Notes under the pieces: generated by a model | The model's database searches: none | What the model was told of the DNA's origin: nothing | What the model saw: the letters and a program-made list of their open reading frames with translations, nothing else | Source of the DNA: Micromonospora tarapacensis | Lineage (GTDB): Bacteria; Actinomycetota; Actinomycetes; Mycobacteriales; Micromonosporaceae | NCBI RefSeq assembly: GCF_019697375.1 | Contig: NZ_JAHCDI010000004.1 | Span: 1,351,324-1,415,323, forward strand | Direction of reading: 5' to 3' | Length of the DNA stretch: 64,000 nt | Program-made: the position numbers and the translations under genes | Shown: positions 1-9,684 of the stretch, in pieces | Layout: each line of letters opens with the position of its first letter | Position numbering within the stretch: position 1 is the first letter of the stretch

Positions 1-842
1 ATGATGTAGACCTCGGGATGGCCGAAGAACCAGAACAGGTGCTGCCAGAGCATCGGCCCGCCGGTGTCCGGGTTGAAGACCTGCGCGTCGAGCAGCCGGT
101 CGGCGGCCAGCGCGAGCAGCGCGGCGGCCAGCAGCGGGAAGACCAGGATCACCAACACGCTGGTGAACAGCATGTTCCAGGTGAAGATCGGCATCCGGAA
201 CATGGTCATGCCCGGCGCGCGCAGGGTCAGGATCGTGGTGATCAGGTTGACCGCGCCGAGGATGGTGCCGAGTCCGGAGACCACCAGGCCGATCACCCAC
301 ATGTTCGCCCCGGCGCCGGGGGAGTGTTCGACGGTGCTCAGCGGCGTGTACGCGGTCCACCCGAAGTCGGCCGAGCCGGCCGGGGTGAGGAAGCCGCCGA
401 TGACCATCAGCCCGCCGAACAGGTAGAGCCAGTACGCCAGGGCGTTCAGCCGGGGGAACGACACGTCCGGCGCGCCGATCTGGATCGGCACGATGTAGTT
501 GCCGAACCCGAACGCCGCCGGGGTGGCGAACAGCAGCAGCATCACCGCACCGTGCGAGGTGAACAGCTGGTTGTACTGCTCCGGGGAGAGGATCTGCATG
601 CCCGGTCGGGCCAGCTCGGCGCGCATCACCATCGCCTCGATCCCGGCCACCAGGAAGAAGCCGAACGAGGTGAGCAGGTAGAGCAGACCGATCTGCTTGT
701 GGTCGGTGGTGGCCAGGAACCTGACCAGCGAGGCGCCGGGGACCGGTCTGCGCAGCGGTCCGGGATAGCCGCCGAAGCGGGCCGGCGCGAGAATCGCCGG
801 CCCCCGGTCCTGGCCAGGTTCGGTGGTTACCCGCTTGGGCAT
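1..842 (-). CDS. ctaD: Cytochrome c oxidase subunit I, N-terminal part (cut by window edge)
   Basis: This is the catalytic, haem-copper subunit of the aa3-type terminal oxidase in the cytoplasmic membrane, which reduces oxygen and pumps protons. The visible 280 residues begin MPKRV and hold the first six or so membrane helices. They include TTDHKQIG near residue 45, FTSHGAVM with the low-spin haem histidine near residue 97, and WFFGHPEVY at the window edge, with the Cu(B) histidine and the cross-linked tyrosine. The family is about 560-590 residues, so the second half lies outside the window. The ATG at 842 is the only good start. Identification is secure; the other oxidase genes are not in view. 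Confidence 0.96.
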   Translation of the reverse strand, partial: MPKRVTTEPGQDRGPAILAPARFGGYPGPLRRPVPGASLVRFLATTDHKQIGLLYLLTSFGFFLVAGIEAMVMRAELARPGMQILSPEQYNQLFTSHGAVMLLLFATPAAFGFGNYIVPIQIGAPDVSFPRLNALAYWLYLFGGLMVIGGFLTPAGSADFGWTAYTPLSTVEHSPGAGANMWVIGLVVSGLGTILGAVNLITTILTLRAPGMTMFRMPIFTWNMLFTSVLVILVFPLLAAALLALAADRLLDAQVFNPDTGGPMLWQHLFWFFGHPEVYI

Positions 843-928
843 GAACGCTCACCCCGCTGACGACAGAAAGGACGGGCGTGGCTACCCGCCCCGCCGACCA
901 TGTAACCAGGCGAGAGCGGTAATTTCGG

Positions 929-1655
929 TCAATTCGCGGGTAGCGTGGCCCAGACGGCCTTTCCGTCGCCGGTCGGCGCGCTGCCCCAGCGGTCGGCCAG
1001 CTCGCGTACCAGCAACAGCCCGCGGCCGCCCTCGTCGCGTTGCCCGGCCCGGCCGGGCTCGGCCGCGGCGTGGCTGCCGTCGACCACCGTCAGGTGCAGC
1101 CACGGCCGGCGCAGGGTCACCGTGACCTGCATCGGCGTGCCGGCGTGCCGGACCACGTTGCCGACCAGCTCGCTGAGCACCACCGAGGCCGGGCCGACCG
1201 CCTCCGGCAGGTTCCACCGCGTGCAGGCGTCGGCGACCAGTTCCCGGCCCGGCGGCAGGCCGCAGCCACCGGCTCCAGGCTGACCCGCAGCCGGGGGCGG
1301 CTGCCGCGTCGGCGACCTGGGTCGCTTCGGTGCAGGTGTCGCGCACCGGCACCACCCGGCAGGCGGTCGACCCGGCCAGTGAGGCGGCGACCTCCGGTCC
1401 CGGCGCGCAGAGCACCATCGGCACGACCGGCCAGTCCGCGGCGCGGCGCGCCGCGGCGGCGAAGACCGACACCGCCAGCCGGTCCCGCACGGCCAGCTCG
1501 GCCAGGTCGACCACCAGTGTGTCGGGCTGGCGGGCCAGGCACCGGTCCAGGACGTCGTACGCCTGGCGCATGGTGGTCATGTCGAGGACGCCGACGAGGC
1601 GTACGACGGTGCCCGGTGACCCGTCGTGGACCTCGCAGGTGATCCGGCTCGCCAT
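929..1655 (-). pseudogene. STAS - HATPase anti-sigma-type regulator, two frame breaks
   Basis: The N-terminal ~120 residues (MASRITCEVHDG onward) are a STAS-like anti-sigma-antagonist domain. The C-terminal ~85 residues (VVLSELVGNVVRHAG, then DEGGRGLLLVRELAD) are a GHKL/HATPase_c fold of the RsbW/SpoIIAB kind. The fusion would act in partner-switching control of a sigma factor or in stress signalling. As sequenced the frame breaks twice, in the G run at 1293-1297 and near 1243-1250. Restoring one base at each site gives a continuous 242-residue protein, so both may be sequencing errors. The ATG at 1655 follows a GAGGG ribosome site; an upstream ATG at 1709 is also in frame. The fold calls are good and the partner is unknown. 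Confidence 0.72.
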
Positions 1656-1742
1656 CGCCACCCTCGTCTCGCCGGCTTTGCGGAGCCTGCCAGATACCCG
1701 CCCGTTCACCCGGTGAAACCGCGCCGTGGCGTCACCGACAGC

Positions 1743-2900
1743 TCAGGCGGCGTGCAGCCGCGGTGTGCTGCCGAGCCGCCGGAGCTGCTCGTAGAGGGCG
1801 AGGTAGCGGCGGGCCATCACGGCCGGGGTGAACCGGGCCGCGGCCTCCCGGCGACACTCGTCCGGCTCCAGCAGGTCGGCGGCGAGCACGAGGTCGGCCA
1901 GTTCCTCCTCGTCCCCGGTGAGCAGCCCGGTGCGCCCGTGGTCGATCAGTTCCGGCAGGCAGCCCCGGGCCATCGCCACCACCGGTGTCCCCAGGGCCAG
2001 CGACTCCACCACCGCCGTGCCACCCGGCTCCTCCCAGCGCAGCGGGAACAGCGTGGCCCGGGCACCCGCGAGCAGGATGTCCCGGTCCCGACCGGCCACC
2101 GTGCCGATCCACCGCACCCGGTCACCGTCGAGGAACGGGACCACCTCGTCGTGGAAGTACCGCACGTCCGGATTCTGCCGCGCGTCGTCGCCGGCCGCGG
2201 CGAGGTCCGCCGGCCGGTGGTACGGGCCGACCGGCCCGGCCAGCACCAGCGGGAACCCGACCCGCCGGGCCAGCCGGACCGCCACGTCCTGCCCCTTACC
2301 CGGGTTGACCCGGCCCAGCACCAGCACGTACCCGCCCTTGGCCATCCGGGGACGCCGGTGCGCCTCCTCGGCGAGCGGGGTGGCCAGGTGCACGTGCCCG
2401 ACCGAGTGCTTCAGCAGCGCCTTCGGCGCCCGGTTCAGCTGCGCGCCCGACACCCCGTTGACCCGGACCCGGTCTCCGCCGTCGAGACCGCCGTACAGCT
2501 CCGGATGCTTGGTCAGGTCCCAGTGCAGGGTGTGCAGCACCGGCGGCGCGTCCGGCCCCATCGCGGCGAGCGTGGCCAGGCCCACCGCCTCCACGTGGTC
2601 GTGCACCAGGTCGATGTCGTCGCGGGCGTGCAACTCGCGCACCACGGCGGCCAGGTGCGCCTGGGCGACGCCGCAGACCTGGTTGTACGGCCGCTGGAGG
2701 GCGCCGAACTGGCCTTCGGCGAAGACGGTGATCCGCTCGTCGACCGGCACGGTGCTGGTGCCCACCGAGGCGAGCACCACCCGTACGCCGAGGCGCCGCA
2801 GCGGCGGCACCAGCGTGGCGACGACGTTCTCGATCCCGCCGTAGCCGCGGGGCGGCACCGACAGCCACGGACCGGCGTTCATCAGGACGGTGAGACCCAT
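1743..2900 (-). CDS. Glycosyltransferase family 4 (GT-B fold)
   Basis: This is a 385-residue retaining glycosyltransferase of the GT4 type. The N-terminus has PRGYGGIENVV, the acceptor-side loop typical of the family. The C-terminal half has VLGRVNPGKGQDVA (start of the donor domain) and the acidic nucleotide-sugar site WEEPGGTAVVESLALGTPVVA near residues 290-310. No signal peptide is seen, so it is cytosolic or peripheral. The ATG at 2900 is preceded by GGGGAGGGA. It lies 97 bp downstream of the glucosyl-3-phosphoglycerate synthase gene on the same strand, which suggests, but does not prove, a joint role in making a glycerate-primed glucoside or polymethylated polysaccharide. Donor and acceptor cannot be read from the sequence. 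Confidence 0.88.
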   Translation of the reverse strand: MGLTVLMNAGPWLSVPPRGYGGIENVVATLVPPLRRLGVRVVLASVGTSTVPVDERITVFAEGQFGALQRPYNQVCGVAQAHLAAVVRELHARDDIDLVHDHVEAVGLATLAAMGPDAPPVLHTLHWDLTKHPELYGGLDGGDRVRVNGVSGAQLNRAPKALLKHSVGHVHLATPLAEEAHRRPRMAKGGYVLVLGRVNPGKGQDVAVRLARRVGFPLVLAGPVGPYHRPADLAAAGDDARQNPDVRYFHDEVVPFLDGDRVRWIGTVAGRDRDILLAGARATLFPLRWEEPGGTAVVESLALGTPVVAMARGCLPELIDHGRTGLLTGDEEELADLVLAADLLEPDECRREAAARFTPAVMARRYLALYEQLRRLGSTPRLHAA

Positions 2901-2997
2901 CGTGTCGCGTCCCTCCCCTCGGCGGACCGATGGCCGGTCGAACCCCGGCCATCGGTCGCCTCCGGCGTCCGGCCGCCCCGGCTGACCCGCCGGCCGT

Positions 2998-4014
2998 TCA
3001 GGCGGCGGCCACCCGGCGCCGTGGCACCTGATGCCGCAGCTGCGCCAGCGGCGGTCGCTCCTCGACGGCGACGTCGCTGACCACGATCTCCCGGTCCAGG
3101 TTCGGCAGGGCCTCGGTGCCGCCGCGGCGGAACTGGGTCAGCAGGGCGGTGGGCAGCACCTCCGGGTTCGCCCAGCCTCGTCGTTGCAGTCGCGACCAGG
3201 CGGTGAGCATGATCTGGGCGGACATCCGGCCCAGCGCGGCGGTGTCCTGGTGCCGGTGTTTGCGCTCGCCCAGATCCACCTGGGCCAGCGCGTCCAGGCC
3301 GACGAGTTCGAGCAGGTCGATCAGCATGGCGGTCTCGACGCCGTAACCGGAGACGAACGGCACCTGCGCCAGCACCTCGCGGCGCCCGGCGTACTCGCCG
3401 GCGAGAGGTTGCACGAAACCGGCCAGTTCCGGCCAGAACAGGTTCAGCATCGGGCGGGCCATCAGCTCCGTCACCCGCCCGCCCCCGTCGGCCTCCACGC
3501 CGCTCGTGCTGACCAGCGGCCGGTGGTAGAAGCCCTTGACGAAGTCGACCGACCGGTCGGTGAGCAGCGGCCCGAGCAGCCCGGTGACGAAATGCGGACG
3601 GAACTCCCGCAGATCGGCGTCGACGAAGGCCACCACGTCGCCCTCGGCCGCCGCCAGCCCGGCCCAGAGCGCGTCGCCCTTGCCGGTCAGCCGGGGCAGC
3701 CCGCGGGTCATCGCGTCCTGGCTGACCACCTCCGCGCCGGCGGCCCGGGCCACCGACGCGGTGCGGTCGGTGGACCGTGAGTCGACCACGATCAGCTCGT
3801 CGACCAGCGACACCCGGTCCATCAGGTGCTCGCGGATGGTCGCCACGATCGCGCCCACGGTGGCTTCCTCGTTGCGAGCCGGCAGCACCACGCTGACCCG
3901 GCTGTCCCCCTTGGCACGCAGCAACCGCCGCGTCGGCCAGTCGGCCGCTGAGGTGGTCCGATAGGTGGCCCAGGCCTCCACCACCGGCGAGACCAGAGAT
4001 TCGTCGTTGCGCAC
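2998..4014 (-). CDS. gpgS: Glucosyl-3-phosphoglycerate synthase
   Basis: This GT81-type (GT-A fold) enzyme transfers glucose from a nucleotide sugar to 3-phosphoglycerate. In mycobacteria that is the first step of methylglucose lipopolysaccharide and glucosylglycerate synthesis. Visible motifs are VSVVLPARNEEATVG (nucleotide binding), VVDSRSTDRT, LTGKGDALWAG and the metal-binding FVDADLREF. FVSGYGVETAMLIDL, then GERKHRHQ, follow in the C-terminal half. The GTG at 4014 is preferred because GAGGGGG lies just upstream. It gives 338 residues, near the family length; a longer ORF extends to 4185 but its extra N-terminus looks non-coding. It is divergent from secA2. Confidence 0.9.
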   Translation of the reverse strand: MRNDESLVSPVVEAWATYRTTSAADWPTRRLLRAKGDSRVSVVLPARNEEATVGAIVATIREHLMDRVSLVDELIVVDSRSTDRTASVARAAGAEVVSQDAMTRGLPRLTGKGDALWAGLAAAEGDVVAFVDADLREFRPHFVTGLLGPLLTDRSVDFVKGFYHRPLVSTSGVEADGGGRVTELMARPMLNLFWPELAGFVQPLAGEYAGRREVLAQVPFVSGYGVETAMLIDLLELVGLDALAQVDLGERKHRHQDTAALGRMSAQIMLTAWSRLQRRGWANPEVLPTALLTQFRRGGTEALPNLDREIVVSDVAVEERPPLAQLRHQVPRRRVAAA

Positions 4015-4247
4015 AGGCACCCCCTCGTCGGCGGGAAGACCGGGAAGTAGATTTCCCAGCACCCCGCACGCTAACCGGATCCGTCCTCCCAGCTTGATCA
4101 CGACCGTGCTCCGGGCACGTTCCCGGCGGATGAACGTTTGATTGCGCCGGCCGGGGGACCCTCTCGGACCGGCGCTGAGGGGCACGAATGCGACGGCGCG
4201 CCGGGCGGGCCGCGAAAGCCGCCTCTCGTCGCGTACCGTTGCCGCTC

Positions 4248-6542
4248 ATGGGTGTGTCGCAACGGTTGAAGACCAGGTTCCGCCGGTTCCTCCAGCGCCC
4301 GGGGACCACGGTCGACCTGGCCCCGCTGGAGAAGCTGCTGCCGGCCATCGAAGCGCGCGAGGAGGAGATCTCGGCGTTCGACGACGCCGAGCTCACCGAG
4401 GCGGCTGCGGCGGCGTCGAGCTACGAGGAGATCTGCGCGCTCGGCCGCGAGGCCGCCCGCCGCGGCATCGACCAGCGGCCATACGACGTGCAGCTGCTCG
4501 GCGCGATGTCGCTGCTCGCCGGCAAGGTCGCCGAGATGGCCACCGGTGAGGGCAAGACCCTCACCGCCGCGATCGCCGCGTACGGGCACGTCCGGCTCGG
4601 CAACGGGCCGGTGCACGTGCTCACCGTCAACGACTACCTGGCCCGCCGCGACGCCCAGTGGATGGAGCCGATCTACACCCTGCTCGGGCTCACCGTCGGC
4701 TGGGTCAACGAGGCGTCCACGCCGATCGAGCGGCGCGCCGCGTACGCCTGCGACGTGACCTACGTCTCGGTCAGTGAGGCCGGCTTCGACTTCCTGCGCG
4801 ACCAGCTCGTCACCGACGTCGACGACCGGGTGCAGCGCCCGCTGCGCACCGCCATCGTCGACGAGGCCGACTCGATCCTGATCGACGAGGCCCGGGTGCC
4901 GATGGTGCTCGCCGGCTCGGTGCCCGGCGAGCAGGACCCGGTGCACGCCGCCGCAGCGCTGGTGCGCGGTCTGCGCCGGGGCAGGCACTACACGGTCGCC
5001 GAGGACGGCCGGAGCGTGGCGTTCACCTCCACCGGCCTGGCCTCGGTCGAGGCCAAGCTCGGCATCGACCTGTACGACGAGGAGAACGTCGAGCAGCTAT
5101 CGGCGGTGAACGTGGCGTTGCACGCGCACGCCCTGCTGCACCGGGACGTGGACTACATCGTCCGGGACGGCACGGTCGAGTTGATCGACGAGATGCGCGG
5201 CCGGGTCGCCCAGCGTCGCCGCTGGCCCGACGGGCTCCAGGCGGCGGTCGAGGCCAAGGAGGGTCTGGACGCCACGGCCGAGGGCGAGGTGCTCGGCACC
5301 ATCGCGGTGCAGGCGTTCATCGGCCTGTACCCGAAGCTGTGCGGCATGACCGCGACGGCGGTGCTCGTCGGCGACCAGCTGCGCGAGTTCTTCGGCCTGG
5401 AGGTCGCGGTCATCCCGCCGAACACCCCCTGCGTGCGGGTCGACGAGACGGACCGGATCTACGCCACCCGGGCGGAGAAGGAGGAGGCGCTGATCGACGA
5501 GATCAAACGCTGCCACTCCGACGGACGCCCGGTGCTGATCGGCACCCTCGACGTCAAGGAGTCCGAGCAACTGGCCGCCGGCCTCAACGCGGCGGGCGTG
5601 TCGTGCGTGGTGCTCAACGCCAAGAACGACGACGAGGAGGCGGCGATCATCGCCGAGGCCGGCGCGCACGGCGCGGTGACCGTCTCCACCCAGATGGCCG
5701 GTCGTGGCGTGGACATCCGGCTCGGTGGCAGCGACCAGGCCGACCGGGACCGGGTGGCCGAGCTGGGTGGCCTCTACGTGATCGGCGGCGGCCGGCACGA
5801 CAGCCGCCGCGTCGACGACCAGCTGCGCGGCCGGGCCGGCCGGCAGGGCGACCCGGGCGGGTCGGTCTTCTTCGTCAGCCTGGAGGACGACCTCGTCGTC
5901 CGGCACGCCGGCGACGCGGTGCCGCCGTCGCCGCGGATGAACGCCGACGGCCTGGTCACGGATCCGCAGGTGGACTACGCCGTCGAGCACGCCCAGCGGG
6001 TGGCGGAGGGGGTCAACCACGAGATCCACCGCAACACCTGGCGCTACAGCGTGGTGACCGAGCAGCAGCGCAAGGCGCTCGCCGAGCGTCGGGAGCGGCT
6101 GCTGACCAGCGACGTCGCGGCGTTGATGCTGCTGGACAAGCTGCCGGAGAAGGCCGGCGAGATGGACGAGGACCTGCTGGCCCGGGTCGCCCGGTCGATC
6201 GCGCTCTACCACCTCGACCGGCTGTGGGCCGCCCACCTGGCCGAGCTGTCGGAGGTCCGCGAGGGCGTGCACCTGCGGGCCCTGGGTCGGCTCGATCCGC
6301 TCGACGAGTTCCACCGGGCCGCGGTGCCGGCCTTCACCGAGCTGGTCCCGGAGATCGAGGCGCGGACCCTGGCCACCTTCACCGAGACCGAGTTCGACGA
6401 GGACTGGCAGCCGGACGAGGGCGAGCTGGTGCGGCCGAGCGCCACCTGGACGTACCTCGTGCACGACAACCCGTTCGGTTCGGAGCTGGACCGGCTGATC
6501 GCCTCGGTCGGGCGGCGACTCAGCGGCGCCGGCTCTCGCTGA
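4248..6542 (+). CDS. secA2: Accessory preprotein translocase ATPase SecA2
   Basis: This is a cytosolic/peripheral SecA-family motor of 764 residues. The Walker A loop is in MATGEGKTLTAA, the DEAD-type Walker B in IVDEADSILIDEA, and motif VI in RGRAGRQGDPG. It is shorter than housekeeping SecA (about 900 or more) and lacks the C-terminal linker and Cys-rich zinc tail, which matches actinobacterial SecA2. SecA2 exports a limited set of proteins through SecYEG in mycobacteria; its substrates here are unknown. I chose the ATG before GVSQRLKTRF. An in-frame ATG 60 bp upstream would add a basic tail that is probably untranslated. It is transcribed away from gpgS. Confidence 0.93.
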   Translation: MGVSQRLKTRFRRFLQRPGTTVDLAPLEKLLPAIEAREEEISAFDDAELTEAAAAASSYEEICALGREAARRGIDQRPYDVQLLGAMSLLAGKVAEMATGEGKTLTAAIAAYGHVRLGNGPVHVLTVNDYLARRDAQWMEPIYTLLGLTVGWVNEASTPIERRAAYACDVTYVSVSEAGFDFLRDQLVTDVDDRVQRPLRTAIVDEADSILIDEARVPMVLAGSVPGEQDPVHAAAALVRGLRRGRHYTVAEDGRSVAFTSTGLASVEAKLGIDLYDEENVEQLSAVNVALHAHALLHRDVDYIVRDGTVELIDEMRGRVAQRRRWPDGLQAAVEAKEGLDATAEGEVLGTIAVQAFIGLYPKLCGMTATAVLVGDQLREFFGLEVAVIPPNTPCVRVDETDRIYATRAEKEEALIDEIKRCHSDGRPVLIGTLDVKESEQLAAGLNAAGVSCVVLNAKNDDEEAAIIAEAGAHGAVTVSTQMAGRGVDIRLGGSDQADRDRVAELGGLYVIGGGRHDSRRVDDQLRGRAGRQGDPGGSVFFVSLEDDLVVRHAGDAVPPSPRMNADGLVTDPQVDYAVEHAQRVAEGVNHEIHRNTWRYSVVTEQQRKALAERRERLLTSDVAALMLLDKLPEKAGEMDEDLLARVARSIALYHLDRLWAAHLAELSEVREGVHLRALGRLDPLDEFHRAAVPAFTELVPEIEARTLATFTETEFDEDWQPDEGELVRPSATWTYLVHDNPFGSELDRLIASVGRRLSGAGSR

Positions 6543-6643
6543 GCCCCGTCGGGCCGGCAGCGCACCTCGCGGTGGCACCCGTATCCTGGGGCCACGGTTT
6601 GCGCCGTTTCGACCGTTGTCGGCGCGGGTAGTAGGGCGAGTCC

Positions 6644-7474
6644 GTGGTGTCGAGGGGCGGTCGCCGAGCCGCGGCCCCAGCCGAGGAGGAGACAGGTGAC
6701 GACGCTGGCCGGGCGTACGAGGGCTGGGCGCCGGTGAACCTGGAGGCCAGTCCACCGCTGGCGGAGACCCTCGGGGTGCTGGAGACGGCGGCTCTGCTGC
6801 GGGAGTTGACCGCCGGCCTGATCGCCGTCGACGACTTCGACCAGGCGCTGTCCGGGCTGGTCCGGATCACCCGCGACGCGCTGGTCGGGGTTCGCTGGTG
6901 CGGATTCACCGCGCTGCGGGCCGGTGAGCCGGCCGGCGTGGCCGCCTCCGACGCCACGCTCAGCGGGCTGGACGACCTGCGGTACGGCGCGGACACCCCG
7001 GCGATGGACGCCATCCGGCGCCGGGAGATGGTCGGCGCGGAGGACCTGGGCGCCGAACCGCGCTGGTCGGGCTGGACCCCGCGGGCCCGCGAGCTGGGAG
7101 TGCGGGGGGTGATCTCGGCGCCGGTCGACATCGACGACCAGGTGATCGGTGCGGTGACCCTCTACGCCGGTGAGTCCGACGTGCTCACCCCGGGCCACCA
7201 GCTGACCGCGATGCTGCTCGCCGAGCACGCCGGTCTGCTGCTGGCGGCGGTACGCGACCGGGAGCGGCGCGCCGTGCTGGCCGGTGAGCGGGACGCCGCG
7301 CTGCTCGGCGAGGGCGTGATCGGCCAGGCCGTAGGCGTGATCATGACCCAGCGCGGCTGCCCGGCCCAGGACGCCCTCGACGTGCTGCGCACCGCGGCGT
7401 CATCGTTGTCGATCCCGCTGCGCGAGGTGGCGGAGCGGCTGGTCAGCACGGTCTCCCGGCCCCGGGACAACTGA
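6644..7474 (+). CDS. GAF and ANTAR domain regulator
   Basis: This is a likely sensor-antiterminator. Residues ~50-200 form a GAF domain (LLRELTAGLIAVDDFDQAL to QLTAMLLAEHAGLLLAA). The last ~55 residues form an ANTAR RNA-binding domain (IGQAVGVIMTQRGCPAQDA to LREVAERLVSTV), so output would be binding of paired hairpins in nascent RNA. No transmembrane segment is visible. The start is uncertain. A GTG at 6644 opens the longest frame; a GTG at 6734 keeps both domains. An AGGAGG sequence near 6684 instead serves a GTG in another frame that soon stops, so a one-base error near the 5' end is possible. Confidence 0.85.
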   Translation: MVSRGGRRAAAPAEEETGDDAGRAYEGWAPVNLEASPPLAETLGVLETAALLRELTAGLIAVDDFDQALSGLVRITRDALVGVRWCGFTALRAGEPAGVAASDATLSGLDDLRYGADTPAMDAIRRREMVGAEDLGAEPRWSGWTPRARELGVRGVISAPVDIDDQVIGAVTLYAGESDVLTPGHQLTAMLLAEHAGLLLAAVRDRERRAVLAGERDAALLGEGVIGQAVGVIMTQRGCPAQDALDVLRTAASSLSIPLREVAERLVSTVSRPRDN

Positions 7475-7553
7475 CCGCGGCGGGTCGTTTCGCCGAGGCG
7501 GCGCCCGGGTAGCACCCTGGGCTGATGGGCTGAACCGATCCCAGGGGGCGACA

Positions 7554-8054
7554 ATGCAGAGCCGGCTGCGGGTGCAGGGGCATCCGATCCAACCGATGTT
7601 GGTGACATTCCCGTACGGGCTCTTCGTCTGCGCCACCATCTTCGATCTCGCCGACGTGATCGGCGGTCCGGTGTTCCTGGGCGAGGTCGGCTACTGGACG
7701 GCGGTGGCCGCCCTGGTGGCGGCGGCGTTGACGGCGGTGGCCGGGATGGTCGACCTGTGGGACGTGCCCCCGGACCGGACCCGCCGCACCGCGGTCACCT
7801 TCAACCTCGTCAACGCCGGCATGGCCGGGCTGTTCCTGCTGTCCTGCCTCGTCCGGGCCGGCGCGTCGAACCGCGGCGCGTCACCGGTGCTGCTGATCGT
7901 CGAGTTGCTCGCCCTCACCGTCGGCGGCCTGGGTGTCCACCTCGGTGCCCGGTTGATGCGTCACTTCGAGGCGGGCCGGGTCGAGACCACCGGCCTCGAC
8001 GCCCTCCGCACCGTCGACGGGCCCACCGCCGAGATCGTCGGCGGTGGGCGGTAG
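7554..8054 (+). CDS. DUF2231 family integral membrane protein
   Basis: This 166-residue protein has about four hydrophobic helices (for example YWTAVAALVAAALTAVAGMV and LVNAGMAGLFLLSCLV). It opens with QGHPIQPMLVTFPYGLF, the hallmark N-terminus of DUF2231, a small inner-membrane family. The function of the family is not known; in some relatives it is linked to c-type haem or copper modules, but no haem motif is visible here. The ATG follows CAGGGGGCGACA. It is probably monocistronic, 79 bp after the GAF-ANTAR gene. Confidence 0.88.
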   Translation: MQSRLRVQGHPIQPMLVTFPYGLFVCATIFDLADVIGGPVFLGEVGYWTAVAALVAAALTAVAGMVDLWDVPPDRTRRTAVTFNLVNAGMAGLFLLSCLVRAGASNRGASPVLLIVELLALTVGGLGVHLGARLMRHFEAGRVETTGLDALRTVDGPTAEIVGGGR

Positions 8055-8110
8055 GGCGGGGCGCCGGAATCTGTGTTGCCGGCCGGCGGCGCGCCCGGCA
8101 GGCTGGCCCG

Positions 8111-8861
8111 GTGACGGCCGACGCGAGCTTCGAGGAACTGGTCGCCGAGGGGGCCGCCGCACCGGTGACGGGCTGGGGTTCGACTGGCTCGCCGGCCGGG
8201 CCACCGAGGAGCGGCCACCCTGGGGTACGCCCGCCTGATGGCGGCGCGGATGGCGGCGGCCGACGCGGCGTTGGACATCGACACCGGCGGGGCAGAGGTC
8301 CTCGCCGAGGTGCCCCACCCGCCCCGGCTGCTGGCCGCGACCGAGGCGTGGCCGCCGAACGTGCCGGTGGCCCGGGCCAATCTGCGCCCACTCGGTGCGA
8401 GCGTGGTGGCGGTGACCGCCGACGCGCCGCTGCCCTTCCGGGACGCCGCCTTCGACCTGGTGGTCAGCCGGCATCCGGTGCGTACCGACTGGCCGGAGGT
8501 GGCCCGGGTGCTGCGCCCCGGCGGGACGTTCCTGTCCCAGCAGATCGGCCCGGGGACGATGGGTGAACTCAGCGAGGCGATCCTCGGGCCGTTGCCGCCG
8601 CCGCGGCGGCACCCCGAAAGGGCGGTCGCCGCTGCCCGGGCGGCCGGTCTGACGGTGCTGGACCTGCGCGAGGCGACGCTGCGTACGGTCTTTCACGATA
8701 TCGGCGCGGTGGTCTGGTTCCTGCGCAAGGTGGTCTGGACCGTGCCCGGCTTCACCGTGGCGGCCCACCGGCCCGCCCTGCTCCGGCTGCACGCGCGCAT
8801 CCAGGCCGAGGGCCCGTTCGTCGCCCACGCCCGCCGGTTCCTCATCGAGGCCGCGAAGTAG
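8111..8861 (+). pseudogene. SAM-dependent methyltransferase (class I), two frame breaks
   Basis: The intact frame from 8238 carries a divergent Rossmann methyltransferase core: VVAVTADAPLPFRDAAFDLVVSRH (motifs near the acidic ribose-binding and DxV region), then WPEVARVLRPGGTFLSQQIGP (motif III). The N-terminal part starts at a GTG (VTADASFEELVAEG). It is cut from the rest by two losses in GGGG runs, at 8175-8178 and 8222-8225. Adding one base to each restores a 250-residue protein containing FDWLAGRATEERPPWGYARL. The substrate is unknown. Whether the gene is really dead depends on those two positions. Confidence 0.75.
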
Positions 8862-8868
8862 GCGCTGC

Positions 8869-9261
8869 TCAGGCGGGACGCAGCAGGGCGAGCATCTCCG
8901 GCAGGTCGAAGAACTGGGCGGTCTCCACGGCGGACGGACTACCGCCGTCGGGGTCGGCGCCGGCGTCGAGCAGCGCGCGGACCGCCTCGGAGTTCTTGCG
9001 GAACACCGCCGCGGCCAGCGCGGTCTGCCCCCGGTCGTTGGCGCGGGTGTGGTCGGCGCCGCGGGTCAGCAGCGCGTCGACGGTGTCCGGATGGGCGTGG
9101 TACGCCGCCAGGATCAGCAGGCTGTCGCCCTTCTCGTTGGTCAGGTCGACCGGCAGCCCCGCGTCGACGAACCCGGCCAGTTCCGCGGTCGCGCCGTCGC
9201 GCGCCAGGTCGAACATCCGGTGCGCGAACTCCAGGGTCTCGGCGTCGAGTTCATCGCTCAC
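8869..9261 (-). CDS. Ankyrin-repeat protein
   Basis: This short cytosolic protein of 130 residues is built of about three ankyrin repeats. Examples are GDSLLILAAYHAHPDTVDALLTRG and GQTALAAAVFRKNSEAVRALLDAGADP, each with the TALxxA helix and a GAD turn. It is probably a protein-protein interaction module. The neighbours give no partner: it is convergent with the methyltransferase gene, only a few bases apart. The ATG start follows no strong ribosome site, but the repeat phase supports it. Confidence 0.88.
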   Translation of the reverse strand: MSDELDAETLEFAHRMFDLARDGATAELAGFVDAGLPVDLTNEKGDSLLILAAYHAHPDTVDALLTRGADHTRANDRGQTALAAAVFRKNSEAVRALLDAGADPDGGSPSAVETAQFFDLPEMLALLRPA

Positions 9262-9684
9262 CGGTACAGGCTAGTCGTCGTCGTGCCGCCGTTCGCGGCC
9301 GGTCGGACGATCTCGGTCGGCGGTCGGGCCCGGTCGGCCAAGGGCAGGACGCGAACCAGGCCCGTGTCACCGCGCCGCCGGGCTGTCCCGTCCGCGTGAC
9401 AGCGAGGGTTCGTGGGAGCGTGATCACCCGACGTCGCGCTCGGTACGGGTCGCTCGGTCGAGGGCACGCGGATCGCCACGGTGACCCCCCGCATCAGGTC
9501 AACTTGGCGACTCTGCTGTAATCATCTTGCCTCGTACGGAGAGCGAGCGGTCGGCTCCGATGTGTCGGTCAATTGTCACATTCATGCAACGCAGTCGGCC
9601 CTTGATTCTCGTACGGTCGCCGGGAAGCATCGAAAGGCGGCGTCCCGGGGCCGTGGGGAAAACCCGGACCAGCCAAGGAGGACC
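9262..9684 (+). other. Non-coding leader region before a winged-helix regulator
   Basis: This is about 420 bases between divergent genes. Frames that cross it show no conserved-looking protein. The right half (from about 9500) is less G+C-rich than its surroundings and reads like a promoter and long 5' leader of the plus-strand regulator. It ends in a strong AAGGAGG ribosome site at 9675-9681. I could not define -10/-35 boxes or a riboswitch fold with confidence. Confidence 0.4.
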